Part shown: positions 49,313 to 58,799 of the stretch, one piece after another | Layout of the letters: each line of letters starts with the position of its first letter | Position numbering within the stretch: the stretch's first letter is position 1 | Source: [Leptolyngbya] sp. JSC-1 | GTDB taxonomy: Bacteria > Cyanobacteriota > Cyanobacteriia > Elainellales > Elainellaceae | DNA: 64,000 nt | Assembly (NCBI GenBank): GCA_000733415.1 | Contig: KL662191.1 | Coordinates: forward strand, 4,188,308-4,252,307 | Direction of reading: 5' to 3' | Translations under genes and position numbers: made by a program | Notes under the pieces: model-generated | Database searches by the model: none | Told to the model about the DNA's origin: nothing | What the model saw: the letters and a program-made list of their open reading frames with translations, nothing else

Positions 49313-50182
49313 GTCTATTGAGTTGAGAGGTGGTTGAGGAAACAGTTGAGGATAAATGATGGGCAGTAATTGATTAAGCATGAGGCGGATCATGCGCGTG
49401 CCATTGCCAGAGTGCCAGAATTGTTCAACCTCGTGGACTTGATGAGTTTGTACTGCTTTTAGTCGCTGCCAAATTGGGTGATTGGCAAGCTGCTGGGAGA
49501 GTGGCGCGACCGAAGGCGGATAGGTTTGCACAAAGATGACATCAGGATTGACCTGGAGAATACGATTGAGCGAAACTGTCATTAAGCCAGGTTCCATTCT
49601 TTGACCCGCGGGTTCAATCCAGGGATAGTGAGTCAATGATTGCAGTAGGTTGCCAAAGGTTCCAGCATTGGTCTCAATGATGAATCGACGGTAGAGGCAA
49701 TTCAGCGTGGAACCACCCATCATCAACACCGTCTTTTTTTGATGTACTGGGATAGTCGTGCGGTATGTTTCGAGTTGAGTTTCAAGTTGCTGAATGGCGG
49801 CTTCTGCTTCAGTGGTACGTCCTGTTAATTGAGCAACATCGCGCAATCGAGTTAGCGCCGTGTTATATCCACTGCTGCTCATGAGATAGGTTGGCGCAAT
49901 TTGCCGCAGCCAGCGCTGATAAAACCGATGGGGAAATTCCCAACCCAGAATCAAATCGGGTTGAAGATTGCGGATGACTTTCAAATTTGGCAGCATCCAG
50001 GAACCGACAAGGGTAAATTGCTGGGCGCGTTCTCCATAAAATTCAGGGCGATCGGCAATACCTTGAGAGAGATAGCCGACAGGTTCTAAATCGAGTTCTG
50101 CAAGAACATCAATTCCGGTTGCTGTGAGGCACACAATTCGTTCTGCAGGTTGATTCAAGTGAATTATCTGTGTCTGTTGCAT
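49262..50182 (-). CDS. Cobalamin/siderophore-type periplasmic binding fold protein without signal peptide
   Basis: 306 residues of the BtuF/FecB class III binding fold: ERIVCLTATGIDVLAELDLE, VGYLSQGIADRPEFYG, LKVIRNLQPDLILGWEF, YNTALTRLRDVAQLTGRTTE, LLQSLTHYPWIEPAGQ, ILQVNPDVIFVQTYPPSVAP. It starts directly with the first strand (MQQTQIIHLNQPAERIVCLT). An in-frame stop lies two codons before the ATG, so there is no signal or lipobox. It should stay in the cytoplasm, unlike the two lipoprotein paralogues at 55852 and 63223. It lies 40 bp after the methyltransferase gene. Confidence 0.85.
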   Translation of the reverse strand: MQQTQIIHLNQPAERIVCLTATGIDVLAELDLEPVGYLSQGIADRPEFYGERAQQFTLVGSWMLPNLKVIRNLQPDLILGWEFPHRFYQRWLRQIAPTYLMSSSGYNTALTRLRDVAQLTGRTTEAEAAIQQLETQLETYRTTIPVHQKKTVLMMGGSTLNCLYRRFIIETNAGTFGNLLQSLTHYPWIEPAGQRMEPGLMTVSLNRILQVNPDVIFVQTYPPSVAPLSQQLANHPIWQRLKAVQTHQVHEVEQFWHSGNGTRMIRLMLNQLLPIIYPQLFPQPPLNSIDTKGPTARTLRSPGTEL

Positions 50183-50222
50183 CTGTTACTCGACATGAGT
50201 CAGCGTGGTGATTTTGGTGGCG

Positions 50223-51074
50223 TCATGATTTGTAGTTTCCCATTTGCAACCGCACAATTCGACCTGAGTTTTTGAACAGTACTAACGGAACAAACGGAAC
50301 CAGTTGCGATATAACCCGCCAAACAATCGGTAACCGCTGCGGATAGTCAAGAAACTGAGTTAAATAGAACTCCTCCTGCCTCAACTGAATCCCTAGTCCC
50401 CAGGTTTCGAGTTCGTAGGAGTCATCAATGCCCCATTTGAATTCGGCATTCGTCTTTGAGACGGTATCATGTCCTTTAGTATTACGAGTACGCTTGCGAT
50501 CCATGACATCAAACAGGACCTCAACCGGAGCAAAGCGGTTACCAATTGCCTGGAGTAGCGCTTTATTTTCTACCTCTGATAGGTAGGGCGAAACGCCCTC
50601 GTAGAGAATCATCATCGGTTGATGGGGCTGCCGCTGAATTGCATCCATCCAGGTGAAATCCAGAATCGATTGGGCGATGAATTGATAGCGACTGTTCTCT
50701 TGAAAGAACTTGCGCCGCAGGACAATTACTTCTGGAAAATCTACCTCGTACCAGTGCACCTCGCCGTTGTCGATGCGAGAGAATCGCGTACACATGCCGG
50801 CACCGAGATTGACAATGACAGCGCTGGGATAGGTTTCGAGAAAGTTTCGGACAATTTGATCGTAGGTCCGTACCCGTAGAACACAACCGAGTTGAGATCC
50901 CCAGCCTTTTTCGTATTTGGCAAAGTCATAATCTAGTCGTTCTGCAATCTCGACGGCTTTAGCATCAGACAAAATTGGGTCTGGACGCCGGGTTTCAATT
51001 GCACGGGCATAGAGGGTAATCATCAGCGTTTCCGCGACACCCGTTAGCTGATCAGTCGGCTCTCGCACTTGCAT
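50223..51074 (-). CDS. SAM-dependent methyltransferase of the leucine carboxyl methyltransferase/TcmP-like family
   Basis: 283 residues from the ATG at 51074 (a TTG start would add eight). Fold features: TDQLTGVAETLMITLYARAI, DYDFAKYEKGW, VLRVRTYDQIVRNFLETYPS, SAM motif AVIVNLGAGMCTRFSRID, YEVDFPEVIVLRRKFF, MILYEGVSPYLSEVENKALL. Members methylate carboxyl or hydroxyl groups, often in natural products. It is divergent from the AraC regulator at 51164 across an 89-bp region with a Fur-like palindrome, so siderophore- or iron-linked expression is plausible. Confidence 0.87.
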   Translation of the reverse strand: MQVREPTDQLTGVAETLMITLYARAIETRRPDPILSDAKAVEIAERLDYDFAKYEKGWGSQLGCVLRVRTYDQIVRNFLETYPSAVIVNLGAGMCTRFSRIDNGEVHWYEVDFPEVIVLRRKFFQENSRYQFIAQSILDFTWMDAIQRQPHQPMMILYEGVSPYLSEVENKALLQAIGNRFAPVEVLFDVMDRKRTRNTKGHDTVSKTNAEFKWGIDDSYELETWGLGIQLRQEEFYLTQFLDYPQRLPIVWRVISQLVPFVPLVLFKNSGRIVRLQMGNYKS

Positions 51075-51096
51075 AGCATGATAGTTAAATAAGGAC

Positions 51097-51114
51097 AATT
51101 ATGGTATGATTATT
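51097..51114. promoter_or_regulatory. Possible Fur-like operator in divergent promoter
   Basis: AATTATGGTATGATTATT is an AT-rich imperfect palindrome (12 of 18 positions symmetric) between the methyltransferase and AraC starts, resembling iron-box sequences. The assignment rests on composition and context only. Confidence 0.35.
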
Positions 51115-51163
51115 GCAAACTCTTCTCATCTAGGTCAATCATTCAGCTTGATTTAATTCCACC

Positions 51164-52171
51164 ATGTCGCTCATTCTCACCGAATCAGACTGGGAGGAAC
51201 TGTGTCAGCAGGCTCCCAACCCACAACCAGACGAGCGAATCGATAATTTGATCGATAACTTGGAGGAGTGGGCAGGAATGCCAGAGCAGCTTGGTTGCGG
51301 TTATCATCGCAGTCTGGAGCTAACACCTGGGCTATGGTTAGACTTCTATCAGTACAAATTCCATCAGGATTTGATGGTGAAAGCGCCCGTCCATGAGCAT
51401 CCGATTCAGATCGGCATTCATCTGTCAGGCCATATTTACTTTGATGCGGTTCATCCTAGCCTAAGTGAAACTTGCGGCTATTTTTCAGGCAGCGGCATGT
51501 CGCCAGCCTATGTGGAAAAGTACCGAGGCGGAGAGCAAGTTACTATTGTTAGCGTGAACATTGAACCAGAATGGCTCGACTCATTTCTACGAGAAGATCA
51601 GAAATATAGTTCTGGTACACGAAAATTTCTGTTCAAGCACAACGATTGGAAAGCATCAGTTTATCCGACCGTAACTCCGGCGATGCGATTGCTGGTTCAA
51701 CAGATCTGGAATGCTCCCTATCGCGGTGCGGCAAAATGTCTGTACCTGCAAGCCAAGGTGTTTGAACTGTTGGCAATGCATTTGGATCTGCTCTCAGGTC
51801 AATCGGATCAAGTACAACATCTACCTCGCCTCAAACCCGAAACCATTGCCCGTCTCTATTACGCCAAGGAGATTTTGACAACGCAATTTGAGCATCCACC
51901 CTCGTTACTAGAGCTAGCAAAACAGGTGGGGCTGAGCGACCGCACCCTGCGGCGTGGGTTTCAAGGATTGTTCGGCACTACGGTAATCGGATATTTAACT
52001 CAGCAGCGCATGCAGCGAGCTAAACAATTGTTACAGGAAGGAGAATGGACGGTCGCAGAAGTGGCTCGCACGGTCGGCTATGGGCATTTGGGACACTTTG
52101 CTGCGGCCTTTAAGCGTCAGTTTGGGGTCAATCCTAGGGAATGTTTGATGGGCAGGGGGGTGAGGGGGTAA
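51164..52171 (+). CDS. AraC-family transcriptional activator (PchR-like), siderophore module 1
   Basis: 335 residues. The N-terminal sensor domain (LTPGLWLDFYQYKFHQDL, PIQIGIHLSGHIYFDAV, EQVTIVSVNIEPEWLDSFL) resembles PchR-type siderophore-responsive regulators. The C-terminal double HTH follows (YAKEILTTQFEHPPSLLELA, KQVGLSDRTLRRGFQGLFGT, VAEVARTVGYGHLGHFAAAF KRQFGVNPREC). It probably activates the TonB receptor operon downstream when iron-siderophore is sensed. The last residues (MGRGVRG) are encoded by a G-rich tandem repeat that overlaps the stop region. Confidence 0.92.
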   Translation: MSLILTESDWEELCQQAPNPQPDERIDNLIDNLEEWAGMPEQLGCGYHRSLELTPGLWLDFYQYKFHQDLMVKAPVHEHPIQIGIHLSGHIYFDAVHPSLSETCGYFSGSGMSPAYVEKYRGGEQVTIVSVNIEPEWLDSFLREDQKYSSGTRKFLFKHNDWKASVYPTVTPAMRLLVQQIWNAPYRGAAKCLYLQAKVFELLAMHLDLLSGQSDQVQHLPRLKPETIARLYYAKEILTTQFEHPPSLLELAKQVGLSDRTLRRGFQGLFGTTVIGYLTQQRMQRAKQLLQEGEWTVAEVARTVGYGHLGHFAAAFKRQFGVNPRECLMGRGVRG

Positions 52172-52206
52172 GGGGTGAGGGGTGAGGGGTGGGGGGTGAG
52201 GGGTGG
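52155..52206. repeat. G-rich tandem repeat (GGGGTGA-type)
   Basis: Degenerate 7-bp GTGAGGG units run across the last codons and stop of the AraC gene. They are similar in composition to repeats at 11840, 40638 and 47083. Confidence 0.85.
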
Positions 52207-52280
52207 TTGTAATGAAGTATCTCTTTTGACTCAACGCAATACAATGGATTCAATCGGTCCTAGGAGAAGAGGAGATGGGT

Positions 52281-52540
52281 ATGCAAACTGCACTTCATGT
52301 CACAACCAGAGTTTTGCCTGGAAACAAAATTGAAATTGAGCTGCCGTCTGGTTCAGAGGGATAGGAAGTCAATGTCTTCGTTGTGTTACCGGAGCAACCA
52401 CCGCTGAACGAGTTAATGTTTTGGAACTGATTGAGGAAGCACGTCGCTATCGAATCGGAATGACAGAAGAGCAAATTGATGCGTATTTACGAGAAGGGAG
52501 AGCATCATGGGACTTCTGTCTATTTCTGACTCTAGCGTGA
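52281..52540 (+). pseudogene. vapB-type antitoxin pseudogene
   Basis: The frame from 52281 reads MQTALHVTTRVLPGNKIEIE then LPSGSEG and a TAG (52362), continues EVNVFVVLPEQPP, and then needs a frameshift to reach VLELIEEARRYRIGMTEEQI, DAYLREGRASWDF. This is the pattern of cyanobacterial antitoxins encoded before PIN toxins. One nonsense codon and one frameshift inactivate it. Its 3' end overlaps the toxin start by 34 bp, as in intact pairs. Confidence 0.8.
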
Positions 52541-52950
52541 TTTATGTTGATACTTCAGTGGTGATTTACACCATTGAGCAAGTTCCTGGTTATCATACTC
52601 TTTTAGAACCGCTTTGGGTTAAGTTTGAGGCAGATACAATCAGTCTACTGAGCAGCGAATTGATTCTGCTGGAGGCATTGGTTCTTCCCCTCCGCAGAGC
52701 TAATGCGACTTTGACGAGTACCTACGAATAGCTTTTGCTAGCTTCCAATTTTCAGTTGATTCCCATCAATCAGCTGATTTTGCGGTCAGCAGCTCAGCTA
52801 CGCGCCACAACTAATCTGAAAACTCCGGACGCCATTCACGCTGCAACTGCTCTAGCCGCTCGTTCAACGCTGTTTTTGACCGACGATAGCCAGTTTCGGG
52901 CCGTGGCCGGTTTGCCTGTTGTTGTCCTGAGTGAGGTGCTGACCTCCTAA
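52507..52950 (+). pseudogene. vapC-type PIN toxin interrupted by a TAG codon
   Basis: The first part has the PIN start VIYVDTSVVIYTIEQVPGYH and the Glu region LSSELILLEALVLPL. An in-frame TAG at 52729-52731 follows, and then the same frame continues with LLLASNFQLIPINQLILRSA, NLKTPDAIHAATALA (conserved Asp) and LFLTDDSQFRAVAGLPVVVL. Removing the single stop would restore a complete PIN domain of about 147 residues. Together with the broken antitoxin the pair looks dead. Confidence 0.85.
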
Positions 52951-53058
52951 TCGGCAGTGGCGGCTCGCATGCCGATCTGCGAAGGCCGTTTTTGGATCAG
53001 AGAAAGCCGTTTACCGCATAGACACCGTCACAGCGATTCTCTAGACTGCTCTCTATTG

Positions 53059-53069
53059 CTATTAAGAAT
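53059..53069 (+). promoter_or_regulatory. Candidate regulator site ahead of TonB receptor 1
   Basis: CTATTAAGAAT followed by GATTTCTAACAGAGTAG. The 11-mer and following TTTCT are repeated at 48379-48389, where a receptor module seems to have been lost. It could be the target of the AraC regulators or Fur. Confidence 0.4.
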
Positions 53070-53111
53070 GATTTCTAACAGAGTAGCTTGATTGGTGTGA
53101 GAGTGATTGAG

Positions 53112-55781
53112 ATGCGGATGGTGTGGTGTTCGGGTTCGGTGCAGTTGGCGTTGGTAGCGGCTCTGTCAGGCAGTTTGGTCGATGCGTTGGCATTGCCTGG
53201 ATGGGCGCAGGAGCAGCAAGCGAATAATGCGTTTTCCGGTTTGAGTACTGAGTTAAACCGGCAGGCAAACCAGCCAGGGGCTGATTGGTCGCTAGAATCT
53301 AAATGGGCTGGTTCCGGTACTGGAATTCCGCAACTGAGTGAGTTTGAGCAACCTGCTACAACGATCACAGATTGGATTGCTCAAATCGAAGCTTCGCTGG
53401 TGCAAATAACCCATGTGCGCGTCGAGGCGACTGAAGCCGGACTTCAAGTAATCCTGGAAACAGATAGGGGTTCCCTAGAGGTGCCGGAAACTCGCGCCGT
53501 GGGGAATGCGCTGATTGCCGATATTGCCAATGCTACCCTTGCGGAAGACTTTTCTCAGGCAAATCCAATCGAAGGAATTGCGCTGGTGAATGTAACGCAA
53601 TTGCCAGGAGAACGGATACGAGTTGCGATTACCGGAACCAATGCACCACCTGTCGCTGAGATAACAACAGCAGATGAAGGACTGGCGTTTGCGGTCACGG
53701 TTGGGACGGCTGCGGCTAGTGAAGCAGAAGCACTTGAGTTAGTGGTGACAGGGGAGCAGGATGAGGGCTATAATCCGTCGAGGGCAACTACCGCTACGCG
53801 AACGGATACGCCACTGCGTGATATTCCTCAGTCGATTACAGTAGTGCCGCGACAGGTATTGGAAGATCGAAATGTGCGAAATCTGAACGAAGCGGTGGAG
53901 ACCGTTAGCGGTGTTGCTCGTGGAGGCGGACTTTATGGCAATGGATCAATTACATACAACAGAATCATCAGAGGATTCGACCAGGGATTTTCAGGAGTTA
54001 CTAGCTTCCGCAATGGCTTTCCTGATACCGATTTTTTTAGCCTCTTACCGATTGGAACCATCGAGCAAATAGAAGTGCTGAGAGGGCCTGCTTCAGTTCT
54101 GTTTGGAGCAGGAGAGCCAGGTGGAATTATTAATGTCATCACGCGGCAGCCTCTGGATGACCCCTATTACAATGCAGCATTCGAGGCAGGAAATGATGGG
54201 TTATATCGACCCAGTATCGATTTATCAGGTCCACTGACAGAAGATGATGCTGTTTTATATCGCTTTATTGCTAGCTACCAAGGCTCAAGTGATTTCCAGG
54301 GCTTTGCCGATTCAAGGTTAACTACGATCGCACCCTCTCTTACCTTTAATTTGGGAGAGCGAACGGAGTTAGACCTATATTATGAATACACTCACCTGTA
54401 TGCTAATCCTTCTGCTGCTGGTACTAACACTGTAATTCTCAGCGATGGCAGGTTGCCTCCTCGAAACTTTGCTCCCTACTATCCTGACTTGAGCCTTTTA
54501 AATGTTAGAGTTGATAGATTTGGATACAGTCTGGAACACGAATTAAATGACGATTGGCGAATCAGAAACAATGTTGCGATTAGCTTAACTGATTTTAGAA
54601 ATGATGTGGCAGGATTTCCTAGTACACTAGAAGATGATCGTTTGGTTGGTGGATTTGATGCCAGCAAGGATAACTATCAAAGAAACAACATTTTTGCCCA
54701 GATCGATGTGGTTGGGGAATTTGCAACTGGGTCAGTTGCCCACCAAATCCTAGCAGGGTTTGATTTTAACCGCTTCAGTAATGAAGGCAATAACGTTGAT
54801 GCTGATTCGCCTCTACCTCCTCTAGACATCCGCAACCCAGATTACGACATTCCCTCGCCCGGATTTTCTACCCGCAATACGTTCTCGGATTTCAATCTAG
54901 TAAGGCGATCCTACGGTGCTTATCTTCAAGATCAGATCACGCTGTTTGATAATCTAAAACTTTTAATTGGCAGTCGCTATGACTGGATCTCAACTGATCT
55001 TGCAGTAGACCTGACCACACCCGGAGATATCATTGATCTACCAACCCGGAATGATGGTGCCTTTAGTCCTCGTGTAGGCATCGTCTATCAACCCAATGAA
55101 GACATTTCTCTCTATGCCAGCTACACGCGATCGTTTGCTCCTCTTTCTGGATTTGACAACACGAGTACAGATGCAGATGTTATTTATGAGCCATCGAGGG
55201 GAACCCAGTACGAAGTTGGTGTAAAAGCCGATTTTCTGGATGACAGGCTTTCAGCAACTTTAGCTGCCTATCATTTGACTAGAACAAACGTGCTCACACC
55301 TGACCCAGATGATCCTACCCGCTCGATTCAGACTGGGGAACAACGCAGCCAAGGAGTTGAACTTGATGTTGCAGGTGAAATCCTACCCGGTTGGAATGTG
55401 ATTTTGTCCTATGCGTTAACTGATGCGGAAGTTACAAAAGACAATACCTTCCCTGAAGGCAATCGATTGGCGAATGTGCCAGAAAATCAAGCAAGCTTCT
55501 GGACAACTTATACAATTCAGGAGGGTACTTTGGAGGGTCTAGGATTTGGTTTGGGGCTACTTTATATTGGTGAACGGCAAGGTGATTTAGCCAACTCGTT
55601 TCAATTAGACGATTATTTGCGGGCTGATGCTGCGCTTTACTATCGGAGAGGTCGTTTCAGAGGTGCGATTAATATCCGTAACCTGTTTGATGTAGATGCG
55701 GCTGCATATACCTTCAGCAAAACTCTAGCGCAAAGAACTGAACCCTTTACGATCGTGGGTTCAATCAGTTGGGAATTTTAA
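53112..55781 (+). CDS. TonB-dependent siderophore receptor 1 with AMIN domain
   Basis: About 889 residues from the ATG at 53112 (another ATG is six bases on; a TTG at 53088 is less likely). Signal peptide ends at LPGWAQ. An AMIN domain covers about residues 90-215 (VRVEATEAGLQVILETDRG, GNALIADIANATL, GIALVNVTQLPGERIRVAIT). The plug follows: TRTDTPLRDIPQSITVVPRQ, TIEQIEVLRGPASVLFGAGE, GGIINVITRQP. The 22-strand barrel ends in ...TIVGSISWEF with the terminal Phe. It takes up ferric siderophores across the outer membrane. The AMIN addition is characteristic of cyanobacterial receptors. Followed by a binding protein (70 bp) and an ABC exporter. Confidence 0.95.
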   Translation: MRMVWCSGSVQLALVAALSGSLVDALALPGWAQEQQANNAFSGLSTELNRQANQPGADWSLESKWAGSGTGIPQLSEFEQPATTITDWIAQIEASLVQITHVRVEATEAGLQVILETDRGSLEVPETRAVGNALIADIANATLAEDFSQANPIEGIALVNVTQLPGERIRVAITGTNAPPVAEITTADEGLAFAVTVGTAAASEAEALELVVTGEQDEGYNPSRATTATRTDTPLRDIPQSITVVPRQVLEDRNVRNLNEAVETVSGVARGGGLYGNGSITYNRIIRGFDQGFSGVTSFRNGFPDTDFFSLLPIGTIEQIEVLRGPASVLFGAGEPGGIINVITRQPLDDPYYNAAFEAGNDGLYRPSIDLSGPLTEDDAVLYRFIASYQGSSDFQGFADSRLTTIAPSLTFNLGERTELDLYYEYTHLYANPSAAGTNTVILSDGRLPPRNFAPYYPDLSLLNVRVDRFGYSLEHELNDDWRIRNNVAISLTDFRNDVAGFPSTLEDDRLVGGFDASKDNYQRNNIFAQIDVVGEFATGSVAHQILAGFDFNRFSNEGNNVDADSPLPPLDIRNPDYDIPSPGFSTRNTFSDFNLVRRSYGAYLQDQITLFDNLKLLIGSRYDWISTDLAVDLTTPGDIIDLPTRNDGAFSPRVGIVYQPNEDISLYASYTRSFAPLSGFDNTSTDADVIYEPSRGTQYEVGVKADFLDDRLSATLAAYHLTRTNVLTPDPDDPTRSIQTGEQRSQGVELDVAGEILPGWNVILSYALTDAEVTKDNTFPEGNRLANVPENQASFWTTYTIQEGTLEGLGFGLGLLYIGERQGDLANSFQLDDYLRADAALYYRRGRFRGAINIRNLFDVDAAAYTFSKTLAQRTEPFTIVGSISWEF

Positions 55782-55851
55782 TTGATGGCTTCTTTGGGGC
55801 GGGACTTAAAGGTGTAGGCTGAAAATGATTTAATTCTGTCAATACTTCACA

Positions 55852-56874
55852 ATGAGGAAAAAAGCACTCCATAAAACCACTTTATTCCTACTTTCCTTAA
55901 CGGCAATTATCGTCTTCAGTATCACTGCTTGCAACAGTAAAATACTATGGCTTAGGCCGGCAAAAATAGGTTCAACGATTGTGCAAACGGATCAGTCAAG
56001 CCTTCAAAAATCAGCAGCCACAAAAATCGTCAGCCATGCCTTAGGTCAAGTGGAAATTCCAGTTCATCCCCAGCGCATTGTGGTGTTAGACGGTAGTTTC
56101 TTTCTCGATCCACTATTGGCATTAGCTATAAAACCAGTGGGGGCTGCGACCTGCCCTTACTGTATTAAGTCGGATACGCTTAATCAGTTTGTTGCCGATA
56201 TTCCGCTAGTTGGTCATTGGGAGCAACCATCTTTAGAAAAAATTCTCAGTCTAAAACCTGATTTAATTGTGGGTCATATATGGCAAAAGCAATACTACAC
56301 GCTCCTATCTGCGATCGCACCTACGGTAATGATAGATACGGATAGTGAAGTCGATTTTAAGAAAAATTTGAAATATCTGGCTGCAATCCTGGATAGGAGC
56401 GATCGAGCTGAGGAAATTTTGGCTGAGTACAATGAGCGAATTCAAAAATTTCGGCAACAGCTAGGCGAAAAGCTGAAAACCAAAACAGTATCTGTTCTTC
56501 ACCTTTATGGATCAGGCCCAACAGTTCATGTTTATGGATCAGATTTTGCTCCATATGGTCAGGTCATGATCGATGCAGGTATACCACTCATCCCTGCGTA
56601 TAAAAAGCTCAAAGGTTACTTAGAAGTGAGCCTTGAAGCTTTACCTGACTGGGATGCTGATATTCTGTTCATTGATGTACTCCGTGAAACAGATTCCGAG
56701 AAACTTGAATCACTATCGTTCTTGAAACAACCGATTTGGTCAACATTAAAAGCGGTGCAAAATGACCGAGTCTATGCAGTGAGTTGGGCTAGTACTGTTG
56801 TCGGTCCGATCACAGCTAATCAATTGATTAATGACCTTTATCGTTACTTTGCCAATATAGATGAAGACCAGTGA
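55852..56874 (+). CDS. Iron-siderophore ABC transporter binding lipoprotein 1
   Basis: 340 residues. N-terminal signal with lipobox SITAC (Cys about 27). The binding fold is of FecB/FhuD type: VEIPVHPQRIVVLDGSFFLD, LALAIKPVGAATCPYC, SLEKILSLKPDLIVGHIWQK, LAAILDRSDRAEEILAEYNE, LPDWDADILFIDVLRETDSE, LKAVQNDRVYAVSWAS. It receives siderophore after receptor 1. The FecCD permease and ATPase are absent from the window, so it must share a permease coded elsewhere. Confidence 0.92.
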   Translation: MRKKALHKTTLFLLSLTAIIVFSITACNSKILWLRPAKIGSTIVQTDQSSLQKSAATKIVSHALGQVEIPVHPQRIVVLDGSFFLDPLLALAIKPVGAATCPYCIKSDTLNQFVADIPLVGHWEQPSLEKILSLKPDLIVGHIWQKQYYTLLSAIAPTVMIDTDSEVDFKKNLKYLAAILDRSDRAEEILAEYNERIQKFRQQLGEKLKTKTVSVLHLYGSGPTVHVYGSDFAPYGQVMIDAGIPLIPAYKKLKGYLEVSLEALPDWDADILFIDVLRETDSEKLESLSFLKQPIWSTLKAVQNDRVYAVSWASTVVGPITANQLINDLYRYFANIDEDQ

Positions 56875-57000
56875 AACAGTTTGGAAAAATTGAATCGCAT
56901 CGCATGAATCTGATAGTGAGTGCTGTGGTTAAACCCGCGCCATATTAAACTACAGAATAGTGTATTTTTCTGCAACACCTATCATCTCCGCGTGCGACCA

Positions 57001-58791
57001 ATGGCAACCCGTTCTGCTTATCCCCTCCTGCGTCTGCTCCGCTATGCCAAACCCTACCAACCGCAAATCTGGAGCGCGATCGCCTGCTCCATCTTCCGCA
57101 CGTTGTTTGACTTAGCTCCTCCCTATCTGATTGGCGTTGCCGTTGATGTGGTGATTGAGCAAGAAGGCTCTCTGCTGGCACGACTGGGGATTCAAAATAC
57201 CCTGACTCAGTTGGTGGTGCTGTCGCTGCTGACGATTGTCACCTGGGGCTTAGAATCGCTGAGTCAGTATGGAGCCGATAAACTTTGGCGTAACTTAGCT
57301 CAGACGATGCAGCATGAACTGCGCGTTGATACCTACAATCACCTTCAGGAGTTAGAGCTAGCCTACTTTGAAGACCGCAGTAGCGGCACGCTGCTGTCAA
57401 TTCTCAACGATGACATTAATCAGCTAGAGCGGTTTCTCAACTTTGGCGCTCAGGATATCCTCGGCTTCTTCACTCGCGTGTTTGCCGTAGGCTTCAGTTT
57501 TGTGCTGCTGGCTCCTGGAATTGCCTGGATAGCAATGGTGCCGATTCCTTTAATTCTATGGGGTACGTTTGCGTTTCAGTCCCGCTTGGCTCCTCGCTAT
57601 GATGCGGTGCGCGATCAAGCTGGGCTAATAAACAATCGCCTTGCCAATAATCTCTCTGGGATTGCCACAATTAAGAGTTTTACTGCCGAAGCCTACGAAC
57701 GTGAACGAGTCTACCAGGAAAGCAATGCCTACCGGCACAGTAACCAACGAGCGATTGCTCTAAGTGTGGCCTTTCAGCCCGTGCTGCGGTTTTTCATTCT
57801 GCTGGGGTTTGTGCTGACGCTGTACTTGGGCGGGCGGGAAGTGCTGAATGGTCGCTTGAGTGTGGGCACCTACGGCTTTATGGTGTTCATTGTGCAGGAC
57901 CTGCTGTGGCCCTTTACGGAACTAAGCGAAATCATGGATGAATACCAGCGGGCAATGGCTTCGGTGCGGCGGGTGATGGGGTTGCTTGATACCCCAATTG
58001 CGATTCCCCACGGCGAACGGTTGCTACCGCTCAGTTCTGTTAAGGGAGCAGTACAGTTCGAGGACATTACCTTTGCCTATAACGGTCGGACTCCGGTGCT
58101 CAAGTATTTATCTCTGTCGATTCCCGCCGGAAGCACGATTGGGATTGTGGGGGCAACGGGGTCAGGCAAGAGTACGCTCGTCAAACTGTTACTCCGCTTT
58201 TACGAAATTCAGAGTGGGCGGATTTTGATCGATGGCATTGATATTCGCGAACTGAATCTGTTAGATTTGCGGCGCTGCATCGGCTGGGTGAGTCAGGATG
58301 TGTTTTTGTTTCACGGCACGGTCGCTGAGAACATTCGCTATGGTAGCTTTGATGCCAGTCGTGAGCAAATTATCCAGGCGGCAAAGTTAGCAGAAGCGCA
58401 CGAGTTTATTGAGCAACTGCCCCAGGGATACGACACGATTGTGGGAGAGCGGGGACAAAAGCTCTCCGGGGGCCAGCGCCAGCGGTTAGCGATTGCCCGC
58501 GCCATTCTCAAAGACCCACCAATTCTGATTCTGGATGAAGCCACATCGGCGGTGGATAATGAAACCGAAGCCGCGATTCAGAAATCCCTGCAAACTATTA
58601 CCCAAAACCGGACTACCATTGCCATTGCCCATCGTCTCTCCACGATTCGCCATGCGGACTGTATTTACGTGATGGACAACGGTGAAATCGCCGAGCAGGG
58701 GACTCACGAAGAGTTGCTGGCCTTAAACGGAATTTATGCAGGGCTATGGCATGTCCAGTCGGGCGAGTTGCAATTGAATTCTTTTTCCTAG
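57001..58791 (+). CDS. ABC exporter half-transporter (fused permease and ATPase), siderophore module
   Basis: 596 residues from the ATG at 57001; the frame opens 27 codons earlier without conservation. A six-helix type IV exporter domain (LLRYAKPYQPQIWSAIACSI, GTLLSILNDDINQLERFLNF, IATIKSFTAEAYERERVY) is followed by the ATPase domain: Walker A GATGSGKST, Q-loop WVSQDVFLF, signature LSGGQRQR, Walker B ILILDEATSAVD, H-loop AHRLSTI. It probably dimerises and exports a lipid or siderophore-like molecule. In cyanobacterial siderophore clusters such exporters often sit between receptor and synthesis genes, but no synthesis gene is present here. Confidence 0.93.
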   Translation: MATRSAYPLLRLLRYAKPYQPQIWSAIACSIFRTLFDLAPPYLIGVAVDVVIEQEGSLLARLGIQNTLTQLVVLSLLTIVTWGLESLSQYGADKLWRNLAQTMQHELRVDTYNHLQELELAYFEDRSSGTLLSILNDDINQLERFLNFGAQDILGFFTRVFAVGFSFVLLAPGIAWIAMVPIPLILWGTFAFQSRLAPRYDAVRDQAGLINNRLANNLSGIATIKSFTAEAYERERVYQESNAYRHSNQRAIALSVAFQPVLRFFILLGFVLTLYLGGREVLNGRLSVGTYGFMVFIVQDLLWPFTELSEIMDEYQRAMASVRRVMGLLDTPIAIPHGERLLPLSSVKGAVQFEDITFAYNGRTPVLKYLSLSIPAGSTIGIVGATGSGKSTLVKLLLRFYEIQSGRILIDGIDIRELNLLDLRRCIGWVSQDVFLFHGTVAENIRYGSFDASREQIIQAAKLAEAHEFIEQLPQGYDTIVGERGQKLSGGQRQRLAIARAILKDPPILILDEATSAVDNETEAAIQKSLQTITQNRTTIAIAHRLSTIRHADCIYVMDNGEIAEQGTHEELLALNGIYAGLWHVQSGELQLNSFS

Positions 58792-58799
58792 GGCATTTC

